64,000 nucleotides of DNA from Betaproteobacteria bacterium UKL13-2 (GTDB lineage Bacteria; Pseudomonadota; Gammaproteobacteria; Burkholderiales; Usitatibacteraceae). Position numbers and translations under genes: made by a program. The notes below the pieces were generated by a model, which was not told the DNA's origin, searched no databases, and saw nothing but the letters and a program-made list of their open reading frames with translations. This document shows, one piece after another, positions 45,622 through 56,810 of this stretch. Each line of letters starts with the position of its first letter. Position 1 is the first letter of the stretch. Location: NCBI GenBank assembly GCA_001602455.1, contig CP012157.1, positions 739,733 through 803,732 of the forward strand, in the 5' to 3' direction.

Positions 45622-46923
45622 ATGTTGAAAATCCGCGCACTCCAATCGACTGCCCCTACTTTCGAGGCTGAGTTATCCGCCTTGCTGGCGTTCGAGTCAG
45701 CGCAAGACCCGCAGCTTGAGGCGCGAGTACGAGACATCCTCGCCGATGTGAAGGCACGGGGTGACGTTGCACTACTTGAGGCGACCGCGACGTTCGATCG
45801 CTGGACGCCGGGCTCGGCGGCGGCACTAGAAATTGACCAGTCAACGTTACAGCAAGCGCTTGAGGCGATTGATTCCAATGTACGCGCAGCACTTGAGGTC
45901 GCAGCCGACCGCATTCGCCGCTACCACGAGCGCCAACTGCAGCCGTCGTGGCGCTACACCGAGCCCGACGGCACCGTGCTCGGCCAGCAAATCACGCCGC
46001 TCGATCGCGCCGGCCTTTATGTGCCCGGCGGTAAGGCCGCTTACCCCTCGTCGGTTCTGATGAACGCCGTCGCGGCCAAAGTCGCCGGTGTGCGCGAGCT
46101 CGTCATGGTGACCCCAACGCCTGATGGCGTGCTCAATGAAACCGTGCTGGCGGCTGCGGCGCTGGCGGGGGTTGACCGCGTGTTTCGTGTTGGCGGCGCG
46201 CAGGCGGTTGGTGCGCTGGCGTATGGCACCGAAACAATGCCCGGCGTCGACAAAATTGTCGGACCCGGCAACGCATACGTCGCCGCCGCAAAGCGGTTTG
46301 TATTCGGCGTGGTCGGCATCGATATGGTGGCGGGGCCGTCTGAAATTCTGGTGATTACCGACGGCACCACCGACCCCGGCTGGGTGGCGATGGATCTGTT
46401 CTCGCAGGCAGAGCACGATGAGATTGCACAGGCGATTCTGCTCTGCCCGGATGCGGCCTACATGAAGCGCGTTCGGGAGGCGATGGAATCACTGTTGGTC
46501 AGCATGCCGCGTGCCGAAATCATCCGTGCATCGCTCAGCAATCGTGGTGCGTTGATCACTGTGCGGGATTTGGATGAGGCTTGCGAGTTATCAAACCGAA
46601 TTGCGCCTGAACATCTGGAATTGTCGGTAGCGGAGCCGGATTTGCTGCTGTCAAAACTGCGCCACGCGGGCGCCATTTTTGTGGGACCTTTTTCGTCGGA
46701 ATCGATCGGCGACTACTGCGCGGGCCCCAACCATGTGTTGCCCACGTCGCGCACCGCACGTTTCTCCTCCCCTCTTGGTGTTTACGATTTTCAGAAACGC
46801 TCGTCGATTATTCAAGTGTCCGCAGCCGGCGCGGTTTCACTTGGTAAGGTCGCTGCAACCCTCGCGCGGAGCGAGGGTCTGGAAGCGCACGCGCAGTCAG
46901 CAGAATTCCGGGTAAAGAAATGA
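45622..46923 (+). CDS. hisD: Histidinol dehydrogenase
   Basis: HisD oxidises L-histidinol to histidine in two NAD-dependent steps, the end of the pathway. I start at ATG 45622 (MLKIRALQS), giving 433 aa; the upstream frame from 45496 only translates the family B repeat. Conserved blocks are [41 protein letters not shown] and [12 protein letters not shown]. The Zn-site region is [10 protein letters not shown], and the late [21 protein letters not shown] is also present. It overlaps hisC by 4 bp. Confidence 0.96.
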   Translation: MLKIRALQSTAPTFEAELSALLAFESAQDPQLEARVRDILADVKARGDVALLEATATFDRWTPGSAAALEIDQSTLQQALEAIDSNVRAALEVAADRIRRYHERQLQPSWRYTEPDGTVLGQQITPLDRAGLYVPGGKAAYPSSVLMNAVAAKVAGVRELVMVTPTPDGVLNETVLAAAALAGVDRVFRVGGAQAVGALAYGTETMPGVDKIVGPGNAYVAAAKRFVFGVVGIDMVAGPSEILVITDGTTDPGWVAMDLFSQAEHDEIAQAILLCPDAAYMKRVREAMESLLVSMPRAEIIRASLSNRGALITVRDLDEACELSNRIAPEHLELSVAEPDLLLSKLRHAGAIFVGPFSSESIGDYCAGPNHVLPTSRTARFSSPLGVYDFQKRSSIIQVSAAGAVSLGKVAATLARSEGLEAHAQSAEFRVKK

Positions 46924-48014
46924 GTGCCGTCGGTAGCGTCATTCGCACTGAAATCGCTGCTCTCGCGGCCTACCATGTGCAGGATGCGACGGGTTACATC
47001 AAGCTCGATGCGATGGAGAATCCCTTTGCGCTCCCCGAGACGCTGCGTGATGGGCTGGCAAAACAATTGGCCAAGGCCGCCATTAACCGCTACCCTGATC
47101 CTGCCGGTGCGGCGCTAACCACGGCGCTGCGCGACGCCATGGGTGTCCCGAAAGAGTTGGACATTCTGCTTGGAAACGGGTCTGACGAAATCATTCAGAT
47201 GCTTGCCATGGCATGTGCAAAACCGGGTGCGAAGGTGCTGTCGGTTGAGCCTGCGTTCGTCATGTTCAACATGATCGCCACCTTCTGCGGACTGCAGTAC
47301 ATCGGCGTACCACTTAAGGCGGACGACTTTAGCCTCGACGCTGAGGCGATGCTGGCGGCAGTGGCCGAACATCAACCCGCGCTGACCTTTATCGCTTATC
47401 CGAATAACCCCACGGGCAATCTGTTTGATCGCGACGATATTCGAAAGATTATTCGCGCATCGCCAGGGCTGGTGGTCATTGACGAAGCTTACTTCGCATT
47501 TTCATCGCAGTCTTTCCTCGATGAAATCAGCCAGTTCCCGAATGCGGTCTTGATGCGCACGGTGTCAAAGCTCGGTCTTGCGGGCGTGCGACTCGGCGTG
47601 TTGATCGGGCAGCGCGCATGGCTTGCCGAGGTCGATAAGGTCAGGCTGCCTTACAACATCAATAGCTTCACGCAAGCCGCGGCGACCTTTCTGCTTGAGA
47701 ATGTTAGTGAATTTATCGCGCAAACGAAAGTCCTTGTTGCCGAACGTACAGCGATGGCGGCGAATCTGGCTCGACTGTTTGCTCGCTTCCCCGGAGCGTT
47801 GTGTTTCCCTTCGGAGGCGAACTTTGTCCTCATCCGTGTGCCCAACGCCGCGGCTGTCTTTGCTGCGCTAAAGGTGAGAAAAATCTTAGTGAAGAATACC
47901 AGCCAGAGCCATACCCTGATGCAAGACACGCTACGTATTACGATTGGATCGCCCGCTGAAAATGCCGCCTTTTTGACTGCACTGACTTCCATACTGGAAT
48001 CCCAATATGCGTAA
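46920..48014 (+). CDS. hisC: Histidinol-phosphate aminotransferase
   Basis: A PLP-dependent fold-type I aminotransferase of 364 residues, making histidinol phosphate from imidazole-acetol phosphate and glutamate. The N-terminal substrate region is [24 protein letters not shown] is the PLP ring region, VIDEAYFAF holds the cofactor Asp, and Lys in [14 protein letters not shown] is the Schiff-base residue. The ATG overlaps the hisD stop. The 3' end overlaps hisB by 8 bp. Confidence 0.96.
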   Translation: MSAVGSVIRTEIAALAAYHVQDATGYIKLDAMENPFALPETLRDGLAKQLAKAAINRYPDPAGAALTTALRDAMGVPKELDILLGNGSDEIIQMLAMACAKPGAKVLSVEPAFVMFNMIATFCGLQYIGVPLKADDFSLDAEAMLAAVAEHQPALTFIAYPNNPTGNLFDRDDIRKIIRASPGLVVIDEAYFAFSSQSFLDEISQFPNAVLMRTVSKLGLAGVRLGVLIGQRAWLAEVDKVRLPYNINSFTQAAATFLLENVSEFIAQTKVLVAERTAMAANLARLFARFPGALCFPSEANFVLIRVPNAAAVFAALKVRKILVKNTSQSHTLMQDTLRITIGSPAENAAFLTALTSILESQYA

Positions 48015-48594
48015 TGCCACCGTCACCCGCAATACCAAAGAAACCCAAATCACCGCATCGGTCAATCTCGATGGCACCGGCCAAGCCAATCTGCATTCGG
48101 GCGTGCCGTTTCTAGACCATATGCTTGATCAAATCGCCCGCCATGGCCTGATCGATATCGAACTTAGGGCGACCGGAGATACGCATATTGATGACCACCA
48201 TACGGTAGAGGACGTCGGCATTACGCTCGGGCAAGCATTCACCAAGGCCTTGGGCGACAAGATGGGGATTGTTCGTTACGGGCACGCCTATGTTCCGTTA
48301 GACGAAGCGCTGTCGCGTGTGGTAATTGATTTGTCTGGTCGTCCCGGCCTCACCATGAAAGTGGATTTCACCCGGTCACGCATTGCTGAATTCGATGTCG
48401 ATTTGTTCTACGAGTTTTTTCAGGGCTTTGTCAATCATGCCTTGTGTACGTTACATATCGACAACATTCGTGGTGCCAATGCGCATCACCAAGCAGAAAC
48501 GATATTCAAAGCCTTCGGTCGCGCGCTGAGGATGGCGTGTGAAGCGGATTCTCGTTCGGTCGGTATTCTTCCCTCGACCAAAGGCGCACTCTGA
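48007..48594 (+). CDS. hisB: Imidazoleglycerol-phosphate dehydratase
   Basis: A 195-residue monofunctional dehydratase (no phosphatase domain), making imidazole-acetol phosphate. The two metal-binding His clusters are visible in [16 protein letters not shown] and in [20 protein letters not shown], and the early [17 protein letters not shown] is typical. It is the last his gene here. hisH/A/F/I/E, which often follow, are not in the next position, where murJ begins after 43 bp. Confidence 0.97.
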   Translation: MRNATVTRNTKETQITASVNLDGTGQANLHSGVPFLDHMLDQIARHGLIDIELRATGDTHIDDHHTVEDVGITLGQAFTKALGDKMGIVRYGHAYVPLDEALSRVVIDLSGRPGLTMKVDFTRSRIAEFDVDLFYEFFQGFVNHALCTLHIDNIRGANAHHQAETIFKAFGRALRMACEADSRSVGILPSTKGAL

Positions 48595-48637
48595 GCCTGT
48601 CGGTCGATGAGTCAAGTTTGCGAATGATGTCGGCGCG

Positions 48638-50194
48638 ATGAATCTGCTGAAGGCTGCCATCTCGATCTCCGCGATGACGTTGTTGTCGCGAATTTCCGGG
48701 TTGATCAATTTGGTCATCGGGGCCAACCTGTTTGGGGCAGGCGCGGCGATGGACGCCTTCCAAGTCGCTTGGCGGATTCCTAACTTTCTGCGCCGCTTGT
48801 TTGCTGAAGGAGCCTTCAGTCAAGCGTTCGTCCCAATCTTTGCTGAGTACCGCAATAAACGCGGTATCGTCGAAACCAAAATACTCGCAGACCACGTCGC
48901 GAGTATGTTGGGTTTGATCCTGTTTGTTGTGACGCTGATCGGCGTTGTTGCAGCACCATTCTTGGTCTATGCAACTGCCTCCGGTTTTCGCGCCGATCCG
49001 GAGAAATTTAATCTGACGGTACAGATGACGCGGATTGTGTTTCCGTACATCTTTTTCATCTCGCTGGTGGCACTCTCTGCGGGCATTCTTAATACTTTCT
49101 CGAATTTCAAAACGCCCGCATTCACGCCGGTGTTGTTGAATTTGTGTGCTATCGCCGCCTCACTGTTTTTGGCACCACATGTGAACCCGCCAATCCTGGC
49201 GTTGGCGTGGGGTGCGCTCGCCGGCGGACTGGTGCAGTTGGGCTTTCAGATCCCCGCATTACGTCGCATCGGCATGTTGCCGCGACCCTCATGGCGTTGG
49301 TCGACGATCAAGGAGGTACGGGCCGATGAGGGAGTCGGGCGCATCCTGAAGTTGATGGTGCCTGCCACGCTTGGCGTTTCGGTGGCACAAATTTCGATCC
49401 TGCTGAATACACAAATCGCTTCGCATTTGGGAGACGGCGCCGTATCGTGGATTTCCTATGCGGATCGATTGATGGAATTTCCCTCGGCATTGCTTGGGAT
49501 CGCCATTGGCACGGTGCTGCTGCCATCGCTTGTCAAACATCACACCAATGCAGACCCCACCGAGTATTCCAACTTGCTCGATTGGGGGCTGCGATTGACG
49601 CTTATCCTCACCCTACCCGCAGCAGTGGGGATCGGTATCTTGGCCACGCCACTGATCGCCACCATCTTCCAACACGGCAAATTCCTCGCCGCCGACGTCT
49701 TGATGACCCGCGCGGCGCTGGTGGCGTATTCGTTTGGACTGACCGGCATCGTGCTGATCAAGATATTGGCCCCCGGCTTTTATGCTCGACAGAACATCAA
49801 AACGCCGGTGAAGATTGCGATCTTTACCCTGTGTGTCACCCAGCTAATGAATCTCGCCTTTGTGCCGTTTCTACAGCACGCCGGATTGGCGCTTGCGACT
49901 GGTTTGGGGGCGTGTGTGAACGCAGGCTTGCTGTTTTACTTCATCCGTAAACACAAGTTTTACCAGCCGAAGCCGGAGTGGTTGGTGTTTTTCCTCAAGG
50001 TATGTGTCGCCCTGTATTTCATGGGCGGGGCGTTGTGGTGGCTGATGGGCACCGAGATGTCGTGGCTGACCATGAGCCCGTGGCTGCGCGGCGTAAAGTT
50101 GGCGGGGCTCGTCGTTGCCGGGGGGATTGTTTACTTTGCGAGTTTGTGGATGATGGGTTTTCGCTTGCGTGACTATTCCAAACGAGCGGCGTGA
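48638..50194 (+). CDS. murJ: MurJ, lipid II flippase
   Basis: A 518-residue inner-membrane protein of the MVF family with about 14 transmembrane helices. It flips lipid II to the periplasmic face for peptidoglycan assembly. The family N-terminus MNLLKAAISISAMTLLSRISGLINLV is clear, with FGAGAAMDAFQVAWRIPNFLRRLFAEGAFSQAFVP containing the essential Arg cluster. The last bases overlap the ribF start (GTGATG), so the two are coupled. Confidence 0.96.
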   Translation: MNLLKAAISISAMTLLSRISGLINLVIGANLFGAGAAMDAFQVAWRIPNFLRRLFAEGAFSQAFVPIFAEYRNKRGIVETKILADHVASMLGLILFVVTLIGVVAAPFLVYATASGFRADPEKFNLTVQMTRIVFPYIFFISLVALSAGILNTFSNFKTPAFTPVLLNLCAIAASLFLAPHVNPPILALAWGALAGGLVQLGFQIPALRRIGMLPRPSWRWSTIKEVRADEGVGRILKLMVPATLGVSVAQISILLNTQIASHLGDGAVSWISYADRLMEFPSALLGIAIGTVLLPSLVKHHTNADPTEYSNLLDWGLRLTLILTLPAAVGIGILATPLIATIFQHGKFLAADVLMTRAALVAYSFGLTGIVLIKILAPGFYARQNIKTPVKIAIFTLCVTQLMNLAFVPFLQHAGLALATGLGACVNAGLLFYFIRKHKFYQPKPEWLVFFLKVCVALYFMGGALWWLMGTEMSWLTMSPWLRGVKLAGLVVAGGIVYFASLWMMGFRLRDYSKRAA

Positions 50195-51216
50195 TGCGGC
50201 TATCGCGCAAGATAATGGCAACCGGTAGCCCCCTCGCGCTTGCGGTGGGCAATTTTGACGGCGTGCATCTCGGACACCAAGCCATCCTGCGTGCGACGAT
50301 GCGGGCGGCTGAACGGTTTGGTCTATCCGCCGCCGCGCTGACCTTCGCGCCGCTGCCCCGCGAGTTTTTTGCGTCCCGACAAAACAATCCTGCATTAGCG
50401 CCACCACGGCTGATGAGTGTGAGTGAGAAGTTGATCGCCTTTGCCCAGACAGGACTTGAACATGTATTTGTGCCACGATTCGATGAACGTTTTTCCAGCC
50501 AGTCGCCAGCCGACTTTCTGCAATCGTTGAGAGCGGCTGACGTGCGTTGGATGATGGTCGGCGACGACTTTCGGTTTGGCGCAAAACGTAGTGGCGATGT
50601 CGGCTTGATGCGCCAGTTCGGCGCCGCTCATGGGATCGAAGTGGCAACAATGGCGGATGTTGTCACTGCGGGTAGCGGTGTGCGGGTTTCATCATCGGCC
50701 ATTCGAGAGGCATTGGCGGCGGGCAGACTCAGCGCCGCAGCGGAAATGCTCGGCAAGCCCTACGCCATCACAGGACGCGTTACACACGGTAAAAAACTTG
50801 GTCGCACCCTTGGCTTCCCAACGGCGAATGTTGCCCTATCGGGACGAAAACCTGCCTTGGCGGGCGTGTTTGCAGTAAAATGCAGACTTGTAACTCGCGG
50901 GCTCGAGGGAGTGGCCGAGTTAGGAAAATTCGATGTTGGCGAAGTCTTGAATGGGGTCGCCAACCTCGGCACGAATCCGGTGGTTTCTTCAGAAAACCGC
51001 CCGCATTTGGAAGTCTTCCTCTTCGATTATTCGAGTGATCTGTACGGCAAACGCGTTCAGGTGAGCTTCATCGAGAAAATCCGCGACGAACAAAATTTTG
51101 CGAGCTTGGATGGGCTCGTCACGCAGATGCATGACGACACGGCACGCGCCAAAAAAATCTTGTCACGGATGAATCCAGATGGAAGCGCCAAAGAAGGACT
51201 ACAAGACCACCCTTAA
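50194..51216 (+). CDS. ribF: Bifunctional riboflavin kinase/FAD synthetase
   Basis: RibF makes FMN and then FAD from riboflavin. The FAD synthetase domain starts at [19 protein letters not shown] (nucleotidyltransferase HLGH motif) and includes [12 protein letters not shown]. The kinase domain starts at [20 protein letters not shown] (about 190) and ends with [12 protein letters not shown] start at ATG 50194, overlapping the murJ stop by 1 bp; GTG 50191 is an alternative. The last 38 bp overlap the ileS start. Confidence 0.96.
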   Translation: MRLSRKIMATGSPLALAVGNFDGVHLGHQAILRATMRAAERFGLSAAALTFAPLPREFFASRQNNPALAPPRLMSVSEKLIAFAQTGLEHVFVPRFDERFSSQSPADFLQSLRAADVRWMMVGDDFRFGAKRSGDVGLMRQFGAAHGIEVATMADVVTAGSGVRVSSSAIREALAAGRLSAAAEMLGKPYAITGRVTHGKKLGRTLGFPTANVALSGRKPALAGVFAVKCRLVTRGLEGVAELGKFDVGEVLNGVANLGTNPVVSSENRPHLEVFLFDYSSDLYGKRVQVSFIEKIRDEQNFASLDGLVTQMHDDTARAKKILSRMNPDGSAKEGLQDHP

Positions 51217-54004
51217 CCTGACCGACACGCCGTTTCCCATGCGCGGGGACTTGGCGAAGCGCGAGCCAGGTTGGGTTGCTGCCTGGCAACAAAACAAGCG
51301 ATACGAAAAAATTCGCGAGGCAAAAAAAGGCAAGCCAACGTTCATCTTGCATGACGGCCCGCCGTACGCCAACGCGGCCATCCACATCGGCCACGCAGTT
51401 AACAAGATTCTGAAAGACATCGTCGTCAAATCCAAATTGCTGGCGGGCTTTGATGCGCCATATGTGCCGGGCTGGGATTGCCATGGCATGCCGATCGAAA
51501 TCTTCGTTGAAAAACAGCATGGCAAAAATTTGCCAATCGAAAAACTCATGGGATTTGCGCGCGCACACGCCGAATCTCAGATCGATTTGCAACGTACCGA
51601 CTTTATGCGCCTCGGCGTATTGGGCGATTGGTTCAATCCGTACAAGACGATGAACTTTGCCACCGAGGCCGCAGAGATTCGCACTCTTGGCAGACTGTTT
51701 GAACGCGGTTACGTCTATCGCGGCTTGAAGCCGGTGAACTGGTGTTTTGACTGCCAGTCGGCGTTGGCGGAAGCGGAAGTCGAATACGAAGATAAGACCT
51801 CCACCGCCATTGATGTTGGGTTCAGATTGGCCGATGGCGAGCAGGCAAAACTCGCTTCCGCGTTTGGATTAGCTAAGCTACCGGACGGGGAAATCTTTGC
51901 GGTAATTTGGACCACCACACCGTGGACGATTCCCGCTAATCAGGCGCTCAATATCCATCCTGACTTTGAATATGCGTTGGTCGCCACGCCACGCGGCGTC
52001 ATCATCATTGCTGCGGCACGCGTGGAAGCGTGCTTGCAAACCTACGGCCTTGAAGGAAATATCGTTGCGACGGCCGTCGGTACAAAGCTGGACAAGATCG
52101 TTTTCAGGCACCCCTTCTATGACCGTGCATCACCCATGCACCTGGCTGAATACGTGACGCTCGATACTGGCACGGGCATCGTGCACTCGTCCCCCGCCTA
52201 TGGTGTTGACGACTTTGCGACCTGCAAGAAATACGGCATGACCAACGAAGAAATCCTCAACCCGGTAATGGGCAATGGTCAATACGCTTCGACCTTGCCA
52301 CTGTTCGGCGGCTTGAACATCTGGAAAGCGCAGCCAGAGATTGTAAAAACCATTGAAGGCGCGGGCGCACTGTTTCATACGACGCAGTTCAAACACTCAT
52401 ATCCACATTGTTGGCGTCATAAAACACCGACGGTGTTTCGTGCAACTTCGCAGTGGTTTGTAGGGATGGATCGTATCGGCACCGGCGACACGAAGTCACT
52501 TCGCGAATTGGCGTTGGATGCGATCAGCGCGACGAATTTCTACCCTGACTGGGGGCAGGCGCGTCTGCACGGCATGATTGCCAACCGGCCTGATTGGTGT
52601 ATCTCGCGTCAGCGAAAGTGGGGAACGCCTATCCCGTTTCTGTTACATCGCGAAACGGGCGAACTTCATCCGAAAACGCTGGAAATTCTTGGGAAAGTTG
52701 CGGCGCGCGTGGAGCAAGAGGGGATCGAAGTCTGGCAACGCATCACCGCCGAAGAATTGCTCGGCACAGAGGCAGCCGACTACGAAAAATCCGGCGACAC
52801 GCTGGATGTTTGGCTCGATTCTGGCGCGACATTCAACACGGTGCTGGCCACCACCGAATCGCTATCGCGGCCGGACGATCACGGCAAACCTGCGCAGGCC
52901 GAACTCTACCTCGAGGGTTCGGACCAACATCGCGGATGGTTCCACTCCTCTTTGCTGGTGAGTTGTGCGCTCAACGGACGTGCGCCTTATAAGAGTTTGC
53001 TGACCCATGGATTCGCGGTCGATGGACAGGGCAAGAAGATGTCGAAGTCACTTGGCAATGTAGTGCTGCCGCAGAAAGTGTCTGATACGTTGGGCGCGGA
53101 GATCTTGCGCCTGTGGGTGGGCTCAACCGACTACTCCGGCGAGTTATCGATTTCAGACGAAATCTTAAAGCGCGTGGTGGAAAGTTATCGACGCATTCGA
53201 AATACCCTGCGCTTCCTGCTCGCCAATACGTCGGATTTTGACTTCGCTAAGGATGCTGTTTCCGTTGACACTATGCTCGAATTAGACCGCTACGCAATTG
53301 CGATGATGGCCGAATTGCAAACAAAGGTGCTGGCAAATTACGACAAGTATGCGTTTCAGCCGGCGCTGCAAGATATTCAGTCGTTCTGCTCCGCAGACCT
53401 CGGCGGCTTCTACTTGGATGTAATTAAGGATCGGTTGTACACCACCAAGGTTGATGGCGTACCGCGACGTTCCGCGCAAACTGCGCTACATCATATTTTG
53501 CAAACCCTGAATAAGTTGACCGCGCCGGTCCTGTCGTTTACCGCCGAAGAAATTTGGGAAACGCTACATGCAGGCAAAGACGATAGCGTTTTTTCTCACC
53601 AGTACCACGAGTTGCCAGAGGTGTCCGGGTCTTTGTCGCTGTTGGCGCGGTGGGCAGTGTTGCGGCAATTACGAGCGGACGTGTTAAAGAAAATCGAATC
53701 AGAGCGTGAAGCTGGTCGTGTCGGATCTTCCCTCCAGGCAGAAGTCACGCTAACGGCGACACCGGCACAGTATGAACTGCTTGCAACGCTGGGGGATGAG
53801 TTACGCTTCGTGCTGATCACGTCTTCGGCCACGTTCACGGCGGGCGCTGGGGCGCGAATTGACATCACGCCAAGTACGCACAAGAAATGTGATCGTTGCT
53901 GGCACTATCGGGAAGATGTTGGGTCACATGCAGAACACCCGACGATCTGCGGTCGATGCATATCCAATCTCGACGGCTCCGGCGAAACAAGGCTATATGC
54001 ATAG
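51179..54004 (+). CDS. ileS: Isoleucyl-tRNA synthetase
   Basis: A 941-residue class I synthetase. The HIGH motif is [14 protein letters not shown] (about 56-69). The editing domain is recognisable by [15 protein letters not shown] and [18 protein letters not shown]. The KMSKS motif lies in [14 protein letters not shown]. The C-terminus carries the zinc-binding Cys set CDRCWHY...CGRC. The start ATG (51179) is 38 bp inside ribF, so translation is coupled. It is normally followed closely by lspA, but here a 666-bp gap filled by a repeat array intervenes. Confidence 0.97.
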   Translation: MEAPKKDYKTTLNLTDTPFPMRGDLAKREPGWVAAWQQNKRYEKIREAKKGKPTFILHDGPPYANAAIHIGHAVNKILKDIVVKSKLLAGFDAPYVPGWDCHGMPIEIFVEKQHGKNLPIEKLMGFARAHAESQIDLQRTDFMRLGVLGDWFNPYKTMNFATEAAEIRTLGRLFERGYVYRGLKPVNWCFDCQSALAEAEVEYEDKTSTAIDVGFRLADGEQAKLASAFGLAKLPDGEIFAVIWTTTPWTIPANQALNIHPDFEYALVATPRGVIIIAAARVEACLQTYGLEGNIVATAVGTKLDKIVFRHPFYDRASPMHLAEYVTLDTGTGIVHSSPAYGVDDFATCKKYGMTNEEILNPVMGNGQYASTLPLFGGLNIWKAQPEIVKTIEGAGALFHTTQFKHSYPHCWRHKTPTVFRATSQWFVGMDRIGTGDTKSLRELALDAISATNFYPDWGQARLHGMIANRPDWCISRQRKWGTPIPFLLHRETGELHPKTLEILGKVAARVEQEGIEVWQRITAEELLGTEAADYEKSGDTLDVWLDSGATFNTVLATTESLSRPDDHGKPAQAELYLEGSDQHRGWFHSSLLVSCALNGRAPYKSLLTHGFAVDGQGKKMSKSLGNVVLPQKVSDTLGAEILRLWVGSTDYSGELSISDEILKRVVESYRRIRNTLRFLLANTSDFDFAKDAVSVDTMLELDRYAIAMMAELQTKVLANYDKYAFQPALQDIQSFCSADLGGFYLDVIKDRLYTTKVDGVPRRSAQTALHHILQTLNKLTAPVLSFTAEEIWETLHAGKDDSVFSHQYHELPEVSGSLSLLARWAVLRQLRADVLKKIESEREAGRVGSSLQAEVTLTATPAQYELLATLGDELRFVLITSSATFTAGAGARIDITPSTHKKCDRCWHYREDVGSHAEHPTICGRCISNLDGSGETRLYA

Positions 54005-54022
54005 TCCAACGCATTCACTATT

Positions 54023-54702
54023 TGCGATTCCGCGCCGCACTTGCGAGGAATCTCATCCAAGGCAATCACTGCCAATGTGTGCAGGGATGAGATCCCTCGA
54101 CCTTGCTCGGGATGACGACACTTTTGGGTTTGCCGGCATGACGCACAGCAAAAATCAATCTGGCAGCCGCTCAATAGTTGTCATTCCGAGCCGCACTGGC
54201 GAGGAATCTCATCCAAGGCAATTGCTGCCAATGTTTGCAGGGATGAGATCCCTCGACCTTGCTCGGGATGAAAACACTGTTGGGTTTGCCGGCATGACGC
54301 ACAGCAAAAATCAATCTGGCGGCCGCTCAATATTTGTCATTCCGAGCCGCACTGGCGAGGAATCTCATCCAAGGCAATTGCTGCCAATGTTTGCAGGGAT
54401 GAGATCCCTCGACCTTGCTCGGGATGACAACACTTCAGGGATGAGATCCCTCGACCTTGCTCGGGATGACAACACTTCAGGGATGAGATCCCTCGACCTT
54501 GCTCGGGATGACGACACTTTTGGGTTTGTCGGTATGACCCACAGCAACAATCAATCTGGCAGCCGCTCAGTAGTTGTCATTCCGAGCCGCACTTGCGAGG
54601 AATCTCATCCAAGGCAATTGCTGCCAATGTTTGCAGGGATGAGATCCCTCGGCGTGGCGCGTCTGCCGGTATGACGCACAGCAAAAATCAATCTGGCGGC
54701 CG
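54023..54702 (+). repeat. Family C tandem array between ileS and lspA (156-bp units, 42-bp subunits)
   Basis: Four tandem units with a 156-bp period: the shared GAGGAATCTC starts at 54045, 54201, 54357 and 54597. The third unit is longer by two extra 42-bp copies of AGGGATGAGATCCCTCGACC... (starts 54395, 54437, 54479), so 240 = 156 + 2x42. Each unit contains a large imperfect hairpin: GTCATTCCGAG...GAGGAATCTCATCC pairs with GGGATGAGATCCC...CTCGGGATGAC. Each unit also ends with ATGACGCACAGCAAAAATCA or a close variant, the same sequence that opens lspA. A long frame reads across it from inside ileS but is only translated repeat. Confidence 0.93.
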
Positions 54703-55192
54703 TTTGACGTGGCTACGTTGGCTCTGGATCAGCGTGGTTGTTGTCGCCTTGGATTTGTCGACGAAGTATTACTTTGACACCACGTTTACCTACGGTGAGA
54801 CGCGATACGTGACGCCGTTCTTCAACTGGGTATTGGTCTACAACCCGGGTGCCGCATTTAGCTTTCTTGCCAATGCGGGCGGATGGCAGCGAGAGTTCTT
54901 CATCGTTGTCACGCTCGTGATTACGAGTGGATTGCTGTGGCTACTTAAGAGCAATGAATACAACCGGCTGCTGGGTGGGGCGATTTCACTCATCATCGGC
55001 GGTGCGCTTGGCAATCTTTTTGACCGTGTTGTTCACGGACACGTCATCGACTTCATCCAACTTCATGTTGCCGGCTACTACTGGCCGGCGTTTAATGTCG
55101 CGGATTCGGCGATTTGTATCGGTGCCGGTCTGCTCGTCTGGGATGCGATTCGGCAGCCGAATGGCAAGCAGAAAGAAGGCCAAGCCTCGTGA
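54671..55192 (+). CDS. lspA: Lipoprotein signal peptidase (signal peptidase II)
   Basis: A 173-residue inner-membrane aspartyl protease with four helices that cleaves prolipoproteins before the modified Cys. The catalytic Asp residues are in GNLFDRVVHGHVIDFI and FNVADSAI; NPGAAFSFLA is the family's substrate-facing loop. The likely start is ATG 54671 (MTHSKNQSGGRLTWLRWLW), which lies inside the last repeat unit, so the first ten residues are repeat-derived. Another in-frame start exists at 54593, also in repeat. The two large Ig-like lipoproteins here are expected substrates. Confidence 0.93.
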   Translation: MTHSKNQSGGRLTWLRWLWISVVVVALDLSTKYYFDTTFTYGETRYVTPFFNWVLVYNPGAAFSFLANAGGWQREFFIVVTLVITSGLLWLLKSNEYNRLLGGAISLIIGGALGNLFDRVVHGHVIDFIQLHVAGYYWPAFNVADSAICIGAGLLVWDAIRQPNGKQKEGQAS

Positions 55193-55534
55193 TCGATTGG
55201 GCACAGGTGATCGGCGCGAATGGTCGTCCCCGCGCAGTATCGATGGAAAGGTGCAAAATGGATTTCGGCGATTGAGTTTGTCAAAAAATCGGCCAAGATT
55301 CTGGGAGGTGGCGACCACAACGATGCCGACATTTGGCAAGAAGCGCGTTTTGGTTTGCCTCCCCAAGATACTGAACAAGCATAGGAAAGAAAAACCCTCG
55401 CCTGAACATTTCATGGGGATGCGTTCGAAAGCGGGTCAGTAGGTGAACGGGCGACCCATGAAATATTCAGACTAGGTGTGGCCGCCATTTTGGGCGGAAA
55501 ATGCCTGAAAACGCGCTTCAATACGAGAGTTTTA
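55193..55534. other. lspA-ispH intergenic region
   Basis: About 340 bp. No gene is supported. It contains a compact family A element (55401-55470). The ispH promoter may lie here or transcription may run on from lspA. Confidence 0.5.
55401..55470. repeat. Dispersed repeat family A, copy 3 (compact, inverted ends)
   Basis: It begins CCTGAACATTTCATGGGG and ends CCCATGAAATATTCAG, an inverted repeat of about 16 bp, enclosing GCGTTCGAAAGCGGGTCAGT. It is the shortest two-ended copy and could fold as a single hairpin. Confidence 0.85.
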
Positions 55535-56485
55535 ATGATGAAAGACTCAGAAATTTTGCTATCGAACCCACGGGGATTTTGTGCCGGGGTTGATCGTGCC
55601 ATCGATATTGTTGAGCGCGCACTTCAACGCCATGGTGCGCCGATCTATGTGCGTCATGAGATTGTTCATAACAAGTACGTCGTCGATGATCTGCGTGCAA
55701 AAGGCGCTGTGTTTATTGAAGACCTCGCCGATGTTCCCCCCGGCGCGACGCTTGTGTTTAGCGCCCATGGCGTCTCGAAAGCCGTTCGGCGTGAAGCGCA
55801 ACAGCGCGGCTTTCAGGTGTTTGATGCCACCTGCCCGCTGGTCAAGAAAGTACATATCGAAGTCCTCAAGCGGCGTAACGAAGGCTATGAAGTGGTCATG
55901 ATTGGCCATGAGGGGCACCCGGAGGTGGAGGGAACACTTGGCCAATCAGATACCGGAATGTATTTGGTTGAGTCGGTTGAAGATGTGGCCAACTTAAACA
56001 TCGCCCACTCGGAGAAGTTGACCTATGTGAGCCAAACCACGCTCTCGGTCGATGACACACAAAAGGTAATCGACGCCTTGAAGGCCCGATTCCCGCATAT
56101 TGTGGGGCCGAAGCAGGACGATATCTGTTATGCGACGCAAAACCGCCAAGATGCGGTGAAGTTTATGGCACCGCTCGTCGAGGTTGTCATCGTTGTTGGG
56201 TCTCGCACGAGTTCGAATACAAACCGATTACGCGAACTGGCAGATTTGCTTGGATGTGAAACTCATCAAGTGGATAGTGCGGACGAATTGAAGCCGGAAT
56301 GGGTTGCAGGAAAAAAACGAATCGGCGTTACCTCGGGCGCGTCGGCACCAGAAATTTTGGTTCAGGATGTTGTCGCTAAACTAAAGTCACAAGGCGTGGT
56401 GAGCGTGCGTGAACTTGACGGAATTATTGAGACCATTACCTTTCCATTACCCAAGGGGTTAAACCGGGCGCAGCCAGCGGCCTAG
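55535..56485 (+). CDS. ispH: 4-hydroxy-3-methylbut-2-enyl diphosphate reductase
   Basis: The last enzyme of the MEP isoprenoid pathway, a 4Fe-4S reductase giving IPP and DMAPP. From ATG 55535 (MMKDSEILL) it is 316 aa, normal length; the frame from 55478 adds an unrelated N-terminus. The three cluster Cys are in [25 protein letters not shown] and [25 protein letters not shown] and [13 protein letters not shown] are conserved substrate-binding blocks. A family A repeat begins immediately after the stop codon. Confidence 0.96.
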   Translation: MMKDSEILLSNPRGFCAGVDRAIDIVERALQRHGAPIYVRHEIVHNKYVVDDLRAKGAVFIEDLADVPPGATLVFSAHGVSKAVRREAQQRGFQVFDATCPLVKKVHIEVLKRRNEGYEVVMIGHEGHPEVEGTLGQSDTGMYLVESVEDVANLNIAHSEKLTYVSQTTLSVDDTQKVIDALKARFPHIVGPKQDDICYATQNRQDAVKFMAPLVEVVIVVGSRTSSNTNRLRELADLLGCETHQVDSADELKPEWVAGKKRIGVTSGASAPEILVQDVVAKLKSQGVVSVRELDGIIETITFPLPKGLNRAQPAA

Positions 56486-56560
56486 GCTGAATATTTCATG
56501 GGCGCGCGTTTGAAAACGGGTGAGTGAGTGGACGGGCGAGCGATTTTTCGCCTGCCCGGC
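56486..56560 (+). repeat. Dispersed repeat family A, copy 4
   Basis: GGCTGAATATTTCATGGGCG, then CGTTTGAAAACGGGTGAGTG and ACGGGCGAGCGATTTTTCGC. It starts at the base after the ispH TAG. The remaining 250 bp up to the pilE-like gene contain no gene; AGGA precedes the pilin start. Confidence 0.82.
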
Positions 56561-56810
56561 GGTCGAGCAGCACCCTGTGTGTGGACGTGATTGCGGCGCT
56601 TACGTCGCCTGCGCCGCCTATGGGGACATCTAAACCATTTATCGGCTTCCCCTAGCATTGCATAGGTGAGCCGGTTAGTATTAATCTGCGAAAGTGACCT
56701 CCTGCCCAGTGTCTTTGGCACAGCCGTCTTTGGTACAGTCATCTGCGGCGTGCGGGGCAGGCCAGAGCAGGGCAGGGCATTTTGATCAATCGCTTTCCCA
56801 GGACCATCAT

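Noticed and set aside
53859-54674. Long plus-strand frame (271 codons) from inside ileS through the repeat array
   Set aside because: It is read out of frame within ileS and then only translates family C repeats; there is no ribosome site or domain.
56700-56760. Possible sigma-54 promoter (TTTGGCACAGCC and TTTGGTACAGTC) before the pilE-like gene
   Set aside because: The -24-like GG elements are there, but no GC falls at the required 10-bp distance (off by one or more).
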